From assembly GCF_019970065.1 (NCBI RefSeq), contig NZ_JAHXYH010000004.1, positions 470,748 through 534,747 on the forward strand: 64,000 nucleotides of DNA, in the 5' to 3' direction. Under the pieces are notes generated by a model. The model saw nothing but the letters and a program-made list of their open reading frames with translations, had not been told where the DNA came from and searched no databases. This DNA comes from Chryseobacterium sp. OSA05B (GTDB lineage Bacteria > Bacteroidota > Bacteroidia > Flavobacteriales > Weeksellaceae). Shown here piece after piece: positions 24,739-31,698 of the stretch (its first letter is position 1; each line of letters begins with the position of its first letter). The position numbers were made by a program, and so were the translations under genes.

Positions 24739-25641
24739 TTAGGAATTATATTGGTATTCTAAGATATACTCTAATCCAGAAGCTTTTTTAGTGTTTAATG
24801 CTGTAATATTCCGGATAGCATGATTTATGATACTATTATTCCATATTCCAAGGTTGTTTATTTCTGTTGTATAATTGTTTTCAGAAATTTTATTTTCAGT
24901 GAAATATTTTCTAGCAATGAGTTGGGATGATGCTAGGTCTGGTATGGCTTTTTCTAAAATAAATAACTCGAATGCAGTTGGTCTTTTATGGCTTTTCTTA
25001 TCTTCAATCCAAAGAATAATTTTTTTTAATAATCCTGAAATCAGCGGGGAACTGAAATTCATTTCAGATAAATATACCAATGATCTTATTATAGAAAATA
25101 TATTTTCAAATGATATGTTTTGATGATCATTATGTTTTTCTATCTGAAGGAGCTGATTGTTTAAGATGATCAACGTTTGATTCAGAGTATGAATGTAATT
25201 TTCCTTTTGGAGTTTTTTGTTTGTATAAGAAAGCCTATCTGAAAAATAGAAAAGAAGATCGCTGAAATATTCAAGCTGTATGGGGTCCCTGAAATTTACA
25301 TTAGAGTCTCTAAATCTCATTAAGGGTTTTTCTATGTATTGAGAAAGATAAGAGTCTGGATTAAAATCAATTAATTTTTCTTTTGATAGATGTTGCAAAG
25401 TCCAGCCTATGCCACATAGTCCGTCGTACATAGATATATTACTAATTAAATCTATTCCGTTCAATTCAGTCTCTATAAGTTCTATCCCATAGTTATAGGC
25501 TTCCGTATTACACGAAATCCTATAAAATTCAAACATAAAGATTGAAATGGAACATCTGCCATTTAAACCTGTATTAAGAGAGGAAAGTTCTTTTTTTTGC
25601 AGATAGCTTTTTATGGTATTGTAATATTCTTCAGTTTTCAT
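24739..25641 (-). CDS. Second LanC-like protein lacking zinc ligands
   Basis: About 300 residues from MKTEEYYNTI. The N-terminal half retains the LanC-like barrel motifs TGLNGRCSISI (residues ~24-34) and MYDGLCGIGW (~71-80), which matches the GL.G repeats of the cyclase next door. The second half diverges, and neither the WC-G pair nor the CHG motif of zinc LanC enzymes is present. It is therefore probably not an active cyclase by the known mechanism; a role in binding precursor or the split dehydratase is inference. A longer frame from 25734 runs back into the upstream gene and is rejected. It overlaps the previous gene by 11 bases. Confidence 0.72.
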   Translation of the reverse strand: MKTEEYYNTIKSYLQKKELSSLNTGLNGRCSISIFMFEFYRISCNTEAYNYGIELIETELNGIDLISNISMYDGLCGIGWTLQHLSKEKLIDFNPDSYLSQYIEKPLMRFRDSNVNFRDPIQLEYFSDLLFYFSDRLSYTNKKLQKENYIHTLNQTLIILNNQLLQIEKHNDHQNISFENIFSIIRSLVYLSEMNFSSPLISGLLKKIILWIEDKKSHKRPTAFELFILEKAIPDLASSQLIARKYFTENKISENNYTTEINNLGIWNNSIINHAIRNITALNTKKASGLEYILEYQYNS

Positions 25642-26497
25642 GATCTTTTGTACATGTGCTGAAATAATGTTCTTTCTTATAAAAACGCCATATGAAATCG
25701 TAAGTAATAAGTTCATGCATTCTATTGTCGCCAACGAAAAGTCTATTGAGTGACATATGAATGAGGCTTGATATCAGACTATAGAAATCTACATTGAGAA
25801 GTTTCCTGTCTCTTAACTCCAGGATTTTTAAAGCCCTTTCTGCAATTAATTTTTTATTAATTTTTTTTGTTTTTTTGCTTAAAAAATCATCAATCTTGTG
25901 TTTGTTTTCAGAATAAAGTTTATCAAATTGCTTCTTTGCATTTTTGTCTATGTTGAATTCGTTGTAAAAGTGATTTCGTAATTTTTCCGTAAAATTTAAT
26001 TTTTCTGCAATCGAAAAATTAAAAACAGAGAGATAAAAATCAATCAGCTTTAATGCAAATAAACTTCGGATGTTCTCCTGATTTTCATCCAAAGAACTTA
26101 TGATATTAATAATCATATTGCTGTCCTGAAAGAAAATTTTTTCTACCTCTTCCATACTGGATGAACCATACCTTTCAATCTCTCTTGTATAAGTGTCGAT
26201 CTGTAATTTCCAGATATATTCATCCAAAACCAGATTTTCCAGTAATTTGTTTAATGTATTAATGATTAAACCCAAATCTGCCTGGTCTTTCATTCTTACT
26301 CTGTACCTTATATGGTAAGAGGGATCATTATATCTTATGAAAAACCATTGATCGATCAGGTTTTGAGAAAGCATAGACTGACTAAAAGAACTGAGATACT
26401 CAATTAAAATATGATCTGAGGAATTATATCCACAAAATATGTTGTAATAAAGCCACTTGTCTCCAGGTGAAAAAATTCGCTGAATATTATTTTGCAT
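25631..26497 (-). CDS. LanB elimination domain (SpaB C-terminal / thiopeptide-type)
   Basis: A 288-residue protein matching the small C-terminal domain of class I lanthipeptide dehydratases. The opening KWLYYNIFCGYNSSDHILIEYL, the core QWFFIRYNDPSYHIRYRVRM and later IWKLQIDTYTREIERYG are typical of that domain, which removes glutamate from glutamylated Ser/Thr to form dehydro residues. In nisin-type clusters it is fused to LanB; here it is a separate gene, overlapping the large subunit by 11 bases, so the two parts should be made together in equal amounts. The catalytic residues of the elimination site were not checked one by one. Confidence 0.84.
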   Translation of the reverse strand: MQNNIQRIFSPGDKWLYYNIFCGYNSSDHILIEYLSSFSQSMLSQNLIDQWFFIRYNDPSYHIRYRVRMKDQADLGLIINTLNKLLENLVLDEYIWKLQIDTYTREIERYGSSSMEEVEKIFFQDSNMIINIISSLDENQENIRSLFALKLIDFYLSVFNFSIAEKLNFTEKLRNHFYNEFNIDKNAKKQFDKLYSENKHKIDDFLSKKTKKINKKLIAERALKILELRDRKLLNVDFYSLISSLIHMSLNRLFVGDNRMHELITYDFIWRFYKKEHYFSTCTKDHEN

Positions 26498-28745
26498 TTT
26501 TTATCGCAGAAAGTTTTTGATTATTATAAAAAGTAAATACAAACTGATTGGTGAAATTTCTTCCGTTTCTTCTCACAAGCTGATTATCATCTGTATATAA
26601 AAATTCTTTGAGGGTGAAATTTTCGCGATTTCCGATGGTATCAATCAACATTTTTATACAGTAGATATTTTCAAGATTAATTAAGAGATCATTGTCATGC
26701 TCTGCAAATAAAACATATTGAGGGAGATCCCATTGCTTTTGTGTTTCATTCATCAAATCAAAAAGATCTTCATCTGAGCTGTATTTTTTTGTAAAGATAG
26801 GCATGTCTTTCTTATTGAGATTCCATGTAGCGGCCTTCAGAATACATTTTTTGTATTCTATTCTTGGAATATACTTGTATCTTTTTTCCATCGATCCCAA
26901 ATTTAAACCCAGTCCATATCTGCTATCCTGACTTTGCAAATCACATAAAAAATGATACACAGGCAGAGAATTGTTGCTAAAATTGTGAGCGGTATTAAGT
27001 CTGGGAATAATGTATTTGTTTAATTTTTTCGATCGTAATAGTATTTTATTATTTCGTACAGAAACCATTAAATCGGAGGGTTTTATTTGAAATTCTGAGG
27101 TTTTCTCGGACATAGATAAATAGGGTATTTCGTAATCTACGAAACTTGGACGGCAGATGACATTTCCAATTCTTGCTTCCGGAATATGTGATATTTCTGC
27201 AATAATAAAATTTTTCCTTATTTCTTTTTCAATGTCAATAATATTTTGGGTATGCTCTTTCAGCGAAGAATCTGAGGAACAAAATCTACCAAATAAGTTT
27301 GCTCCGCTTGCTCCACTAAATCCATGAAAAAATATTTTTTGTTCGTTATCTGTATGAATAATTTCTGTCATGAGGGAGAAAGTATCGTGGATATCGTCCC
27401 AGATTCCATCGGTGTTTTCCGGAACGTCAGCAGCTGTAAGGGTAATAACTTTACAATTATTTCTGAGAGCTTCCATTATCCTGTCCTGAAACAGTGTACT
27501 GGCAGCATTCCATTTTATTTCGTTCTTGTTCTTCCTTTGAATAGGGATATGAAGATTTTCAAGAAAATGATTCCCTGGAATTATATTAGTATTTATACCA
27601 TAGCCTATTCCAATTTCGTTGTCTAATGCAATTGGTAGAGGAATTTCACGATCTTCATATTTCTTTTTGAATTTTGAAATGAAATTATCTAACAGCAGAT
27701 TGTCTTTTTTTTCTGAAATAAATGATATTCCATTAAGAATATGCAGCCCATCCTGAAGATCTCGGATAATTTTTTTATCCAGTATATTCTTTTTTGTTGT
27801 AACGGATAGGTCAGTTTGAAACAGAAATTTCGGATCTGTTTTTACTCCAAGTTCATCAATTTTGCTTTTCAGAGTGTAATAACTGCTGATTGTATTTGGG
27901 ATTTTTTTATCTAGCTCGGAGAGTTCGTTGCTGATTTGATTAAAGCTTTCATTGTAGAAGTTGTTTTTGATGGGAGAGATGTTGTTTTTAATGGATGTGA
28001 AATAATCTTCCCCAATGGATGATCCACTGATATTGCTTACAAGAACCTGGTTGTCTATAAGTTCATTGATGAATCTTTTGGCTTCTTTACGGTCGATCTC
28101 CGGATCGTATTGAATAAGTTCTTCCGTCAGCGTGACAATTGTTGATCCAGTGGAAGCTTTGTCAAAAATATATTCCAGATGAGGTGTTGTTTCAATAGCT
28201 TGTATATGATGAACTCTCTGTAATCCTCCGGGATAGGTATACTCTACATATCTGTACTGGCTACCTGCTTTATAGACACTACTGTTAACTTGGTAAATAA
28301 AATGATTCCGAAGTTTTTTGTCTACAGAGATATATTGGGAAAAAGTAATAAGATACTGCATGTCCAGTCTTGTGTACCTGAGATATTTACTTTCTTCATT
28401 TATTTCCACTTCATTATAATCACCCAGCTGCCCCAGAGAGTATCCTGCGAATAATCCGAAAGGAGTACAGCGTGAAGACATTCGGCTGATGTATTTAAGT
28501 AAAGATATTTTTAATTTTTCTTCTTTTTCAGTATTTAATCCTTCTTTCAGCCACTTTAAAAGCGTGCTATAGAGTAAGGGTGATGCCAGAAATAATGCTT
28601 CCTGAAAAAGAGGATCAGTTGTTAAGTCTTTAAATTGTTGCTCATTGATATCTTTGCCTTTGAATAGAGTTTTAAGTAAATGAAAGGATTTGGAAGGTGT
28701 CCGGAGAACATATTGATCTAAAACTTTATAAGGAAACTTACTCAT
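26487..28745 (-). CDS. LanB dehydratase, glutamylation domain
   Basis: A 752-residue protein matching the large N-terminal domain of lantibiotic dehydratases. It contains RMSSRCTPFGLFAG at residues 88-101, the hallmark of the family, and a later KITLTAADVPEN region. The family transfers glutamate from glutamyl-tRNA to Ser/Thr side chains of the precursor. At about 750 residues it lacks the C-terminal elimination domain, which is the next gene. It begins 13 bases after the LanC stop and ends overlapping the elimination-domain gene. The rich A+T content is shared by all genes of this block. Confidence 0.87.
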   Translation of the reverse strand: MSKFPYKVLDQYVLRTPSKSFHLLKTLFKGKDINEQQFKDLTTDPLFQEALFLASPLLYSTLLKWLKEGLNTEKEEKLKISLLKYISRMSSRCTPFGLFAGYSLGQLGDYNEVEINEESKYLRYTRLDMQYLITFSQYISVDKKLRNHFIYQVNSSVYKAGSQYRYVEYTYPGGLQRVHHIQAIETTPHLEYIFDKASTGSTIVTLTEELIQYDPEIDRKEAKRFINELIDNQVLVSNISGSSIGEDYFTSIKNNISPIKNNFYNESFNQISNELSELDKKIPNTISSYYTLKSKIDELGVKTDPKFLFQTDLSVTTKKNILDKKIIRDLQDGLHILNGISFISEKKDNLLLDNFISKFKKKYEDREIPLPIALDNEIGIGYGINTNIIPGNHFLENLHIPIQRKNKNEIKWNAASTLFQDRIMEALRNNCKVITLTAADVPENTDGIWDDIHDTFSLMTEIIHTDNEQKIFFHGFSGASGANLFGRFCSSDSSLKEHTQNIIDIEKEIRKNFIIAEISHIPEARIGNVICRPSFVDYEIPYLSMSEKTSEFQIKPSDLMVSVRNNKILLRSKKLNKYIIPRLNTAHNFSNNSLPVYHFLCDLQSQDSRYGLGLNLGSMEKRYKYIPRIEYKKCILKAATWNLNKKDMPIFTKKYSSDEDLFDLMNETQKQWDLPQYVLFAEHDNDLLINLENIYCIKMLIDTIGNRENFTLKEFLYTDDNQLVRRNGRNFTNQFVFTFYNNQKLSAIKNAK

Positions 28746-28758
28746 TGTACTTATTTAT

Positions 28759-29922
28759 TTATGAAATTAGCAGACATTCGTCCCAGTTACTTAATTTGTT
28801 GTGTTGAAAATCCAGCATCACAAGCCCTGCTCCTGCCAGTCCATTAAGAATACTCATGGGTGAATCCTGTGTTATGATGAGCGAATCCATACCTTCCTTT
28901 AGCCAGTAAATTGAAGCTTCTTCGAATTCCTGGATAGGATTTAAGCTGTATGCCCGCGAAAAGATTCTTGAAGCTCCAAAATAACCATGGCATATTCCAT
29001 AGCCTTTAATCATTGATTGCTGTATGTGTCTTCTTTGACATGCTTTTTTTAGAATATTTGATGACTGATCTTTCCATATTCTGTTTCCAAGTGTCTCGGA
29101 GGTATTTAATAAAGTTATTCCTATACCTGTATCTCCGGAGCACCAGCTTAGACTACTTGTGGCTTTTTCTTTGGTTTGCAAATCGATCCACATAGGAAAT
29201 TCCGATACCGAATCTAACGGCATTTCGTATGCTAAAATCAGCTGTACAAATTCATCAATCCACAATATAGACTGTTCGCGAAAATAACCTTTATTATAAG
29301 CCATACAGAGTATTGCTATAATGCTTGATATGCCATGTGCCGGACCAAGATGAAGCCTTTTTTTAAGTTTGCCTTCTATGGCTTCTGGCACAGCTACTTT
29401 GCTGAGATCATAGTCATTAATAGTGTCATAGAGATGAGGAAGCTTTGAAAATAACAAGGAAATGTGGTTTTTATATTTATTTGTAGAGTCTGATTTTTTT
29501 AAGAAATAAAAAATAGATCCGAGGGTGCCATGAAAGAAATCATAATTATGTTGTCTGATACATTGATCCAGATGATTTTCTATATAAGTATCTATAACAG
29601 ATCCTATTTGGACGAATTCATTGTCTTCTACAAATTTGTATTCCTCTAAATGATTTAAAAGCCAGCCGAAGCCAGCCAGACCATTACAGTAAGAAGCGGA
29701 GAAATTGCCCTCGTTTATTTTTTTTATGCAGTGCTCTAAAGAGTCAAAGCCTCTGCCTGAATGAAGGTTATAACGTTCTTCATAATAGAATTGAAAAAGG
29801 GCAATCCCGGCCAGGCCATTGAGTGCACCTATCCGGTTATATTGCTGATAATGATCTCCAAGATGAATGTAAATATCATGTAACTTTTTATCAAGGTCAG
29901 TTGTGAGATTAGCTGAAATCAT
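28759..29922 (-). CDS. LanC-like lanthionine cyclase with intact zinc ligands
   Basis: A 387-residue protein with repeated GLAG/GL-G-G turns of the LanC barrel (IGALNGLAGIALF, CNGLAGFGWLL, LNGLAGAGLVML). The zinc site is present: Cys261 in SWCSGDTGIG, and Cys311-His312 in ICHGYFG. His196 in LGPAHGISS matches the catalytic His region. LanC adds Cys thiols to dehydrated residues, forming lanthionine rings. It is the first enzyme gene after the precursor genes, separated from them by a terminator-like hairpin. Confidence 0.88.
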   Translation of the reverse strand: MISANLTTDLDKKLHDIYIHLGDHYQQYNRIGALNGLAGIALFQFYYEERYNLHSGRGFDSLEHCIKKINEGNFSASYCNGLAGFGWLLNHLEEYKFVEDNEFVQIGSVIDTYIENHLDQCIRQHNYDFFHGTLGSIFYFLKKSDSTNKYKNHISLLFSKLPHLYDTINDYDLSKVAVPEAIEGKLKKRLHLGPAHGISSIIAILCMAYNKGYFREQSILWIDEFVQLILAYEMPLDSVSEFPMWIDLQTKEKATSSLSWCSGDTGIGITLLNTSETLGNRIWKDQSSNILKKACQRRHIQQSMIKGYGICHGYFGASRIFSRAYSLNPIQEFEEASIYWLKEGMDSLIITQDSPMSILNGLAGAGLVMLDFQHNKLSNWDECLLIS

Positions 29923-29935
29923 GAAAATCTATTGA

Positions 29936-29970
29936 ATAAAAAGCCATAGTAAAGTTACCCTTACTATGGC
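29936..29970 (-). terminator. Attenuator-like hairpin between precursors and enzymes
   Basis: GCCATAGTAA (29943-29952) and TTACTATGGC (29961-29970) form a 10-bp stem. On the minus strand the T-rich CTTTTTATT follows, then the LanC ATG at 29922. As a partial terminator it would give more precursor than enzyme mRNA, an arrangement known in other lantibiotic operons. Confidence 0.75.
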
Positions 29971-29990
29971 GAAATGTTTTTAAAATCGGA

Positions 29991-30230
29991 CTAGGATACA
30001 CATACATAGTAGCACTCTGTACTATGGATAGGGTTGCCTTGTGTGTCATAGCTTGCGTGTTGCCAATACCCTTGGCCCGAGGCATTTTCTGTACCAATTA
30101 CAGGAGTAGGATGTGTGTTGGGTTGAACTACATCACCACCTATTATATTTCCTTTTAGATTCCTGCTTAAAGTTGTTAAATTTAATTTGGAAATCTTTGT
30201 TTTTTTTAATGTTAACTTTTTCTTTTTCAT
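29991..30230 (-). CDS. Lanthipeptide precursor 3
   Basis: A 79-residue peptide. The leader has the Lys-rich pattern KKLTLKKTKISKLN seen in Bacteroidota class I lanthipeptides and ends in a Gly-Gly pair (residues 31-32), the probable cleavage site. The core begins DVVQPNTHPTPV and ends STECYYVCVS with two Cys residues. It differs from precursors 1 and 2 most strongly in the middle (IGTENASGQGYW instead of WGGDxGSAHG). It is the last precursor before the attenuator-like hairpin and LanC. Ring positions cannot be read from sequence. Confidence 0.82.
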   Translation of the reverse strand: MKKKKLTLKKTKISKLNLTTLSRNLKGNIIGGDVVQPNTHPTPVIGTENASGQGYWQHASYDTQGNPIHSTECYYVCVS

Positions 30231-30287
30231 GTTAATGCATATAGAGTTTTAGTACGGTTAATTTTAAACTAGAATCTTAGAATTTTA

Positions 30288-30524
30288 TTATGAACCACAG
30301 TCATAATAGCATGTAGTGCCATGGATAACATTGGTCTGGGCATCGTATCCCTCATGGTACCATGCGCCGTGAGCTGAACCTCCATCTCCTCCCCATACTG
30401 GAGTAGGATGCGTATTGGGTTGAAGTACATCACCACCTTTGACGTTTGCTTTTAGATTTCTGCTTAAAATATTAGTGTTAAGCTTTGATACTTTTGTCTT
30501 CTTTAGTGTTAGTTTTTTTTTCAT
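30288..30524 (-). CDS. Lanthipeptide precursor 2
   Basis: A 78-residue peptide. The leader KKKLTLKKTKVSKLNTNILS ends in Gly-Gly at residues 30-31. The core begins DVLQPNTHPTPVWGGDGGSA and ends GTTCYYDCGS. Its middle and end match precursor 1 closely. Thr at the positions before CYxxC could be dehydrated; two Cys residues allow at most two thioether rings. It lies 57 bases upstream of precursor 3 and 61 bases after precursor 1. Confidence 0.82.
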   Translation of the reverse strand: MKKKLTLKKTKVSKLNTNILSRNLKANVKGGDVLQPNTHPTPVWGGDGGSAHGAWYHEGYDAQTNVIHGTTCYYDCGS

Positions 30525-30585
30525 AATGAATAATTTATAACGTAATTATTTTTTTTGATTGGTTATACTAAAATGTTACAGCAGT

Positions 30586-30825
30586 CTAAGATCCGCAAAC
30601 AAAATAGCAGGTAGCTCCGTGGATGTCGTTTGTTTGTGCATCAACTCCCTCATGCATCCATACACCATGAGCTGAACCATTGTCTCCACCCCATACTTCT
30701 GACGGATGTGTATTTGGCTGAACGACATCACCTCCTTTTATATTTCGTTTGAAACTTATGTCAAGAATATTAGTGTTGAGTTTTGAAATTTTTGTCTTTT
30801 TTAAAATTAATTTCTTCTTTTCCAT
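30586..30825 (-). CDS. Lanthipeptide precursor 1
   Basis: A 79-residue peptide, first in the transcribed order. The leader LILKKTKISKLNTNILD ends in Gly-Gly at residues 31-32. The 47-residue core starts DVVQPNTHPSEVWGG and ends GATCYFVCGS, with Cys at core positions 41 and 45 and Ser/Thr at 7, 10, 19, 33, 40 and 47. The family's shared N-terminal QPNTHP and C-terminal CYxxC suggest ring donors and acceptors at both conserved ends, but this is inference. Confidence 0.82.
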   Translation of the reverse strand: MEKKKLILKKTKISKLNTNILDISFKRNIKGGDVVQPNTHPSEVWGGDNGSAHGVWMHEGVDAQTNDIHGATCYFVCGS

Positions 30826-30867
30826 GGATTGAAATTTTAAATTTATTAATCTCTAAAATAGTAAAAT

Positions 30868-31620
30868 TTAAATCTCCTTCCAGTGTATTGTGAAATTTTC
30901 TTCATTGATTTTTTCTATTTTACTCTCTAAATAGTGATAAATGATTATGGCTGAATTTTTACTAATATTTTCAATTTTTATACTGGTTATCCATTTTTCT
31001 GAAAATATTTTATCTGGAAAATCATCCCACTGATATCGCTGTCTGTACTCAGTATCATACAGGACTTTTTCTGTTTTTGTATCTAAGAACGATTCGAAGC
31101 CCAGATAGGATGAGTAAAAGCTAAGTGCCTTTTTCATAAACATATAATATTGATAATGAAAAAAGGGAGAATTTTCATCTAAATTAATGAGGTGATTTTT
31201 ATGGTTATATAATCCATACATCCCAGCTTTTACTTCGCTTTTTATATGGTGTTTTTTTAAAAATGGTGTAGATGCGTAGGTTTGGGCCAGATGCTTTAAT
31301 TCGGCGGTGGTGTTCTTTCTATCATATAAAATCTTACCAATATTGAAAATATAAGCTTCAAATTTCTGCCTGTTGATAAACTCGCTATTGAGTTTTCGTA
31401 TAATGGAATCGGTATTTCTGCCAAGGTAAGAAAAAGTGTAGTTGTTAATCTTGGTAAGGCCTTTTAGTGTTTTTGTTTTAGATTTGTCAAATATGATTCG
31501 AATATCTATATCCGAATTTTCAGTTTGTAAGCCTACTGCATAACTTCCAGTTAGTAGAATTCCTAAAACATATTTTTTGTTTTTCCATTGGTTTAAAAAT
31601 TCTTCAAGTGCCTTTTCCAT
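30868..31620 (-). CDS. Pol-beta-fold nucleotidyltransferase domain protein
   Basis: A 250-residue protein with the minimal nucleotidyltransferase motif GSYAVGLQTENSDIDIRIIF at residues ~26-45: Gly-Ser, then Asp-x-Asp metal ligands. The C-terminal half is helical and unrecognised. Such proteins may modify antibiotics, RNA or proteins. It lies between the precursors and a TonB receptor terminator, on the same strand as the lanthipeptide genes, and shares their A+T-rich look. A role in immunity or tailoring is possible but unproven. It could also be unrelated cargo. Confidence 0.65.
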   Translation of the reverse strand: MEKALEEFLNQWKNKKYVLGILLTGSYAVGLQTENSDIDIRIIFDKSKTKTLKGLTKINNYTFSYLGRNTDSIIRKLNSEFINRQKFEAYIFNIGKILYDRKNTTAELKHLAQTYASTPFLKKHHIKSEVKAGMYGLYNHKNHLINLDENSPFFHYQYYMFMKKALSFYSSYLGFESFLDTKTEKVLYDTEYRQRYQWDDFPDKIFSEKWITSIKIENISKNSAIIIYHYLESKIEKINEENFTIHWKEI

Positions 31621-31639
31621 AAATTTGTTTTTATAAAAA

Positions 31640-31666
31640 TAAAAAATCCCGGCTAAAAGCCGGGAT
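31640..31666 (-). terminator. Terminator after TonB receptor
   Basis: ATCCCGGCT (31646-31654) and AGCCGGGAT (31658-31666) pair around AAA; the minus strand follows with TTTTTT. It ends the 31699-34278 transcript before the lanthipeptide block. Confidence 0.85.
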
Positions 31667-31698
31667 AGATATTTATAAAATCTAATATAATGATCTTA

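Noticed and set aside
29909..30097. 62-residue frame overlapping precursor 3
   Set aside because: It is out of frame with the conserved precursor and contains no leader or Cys pattern.
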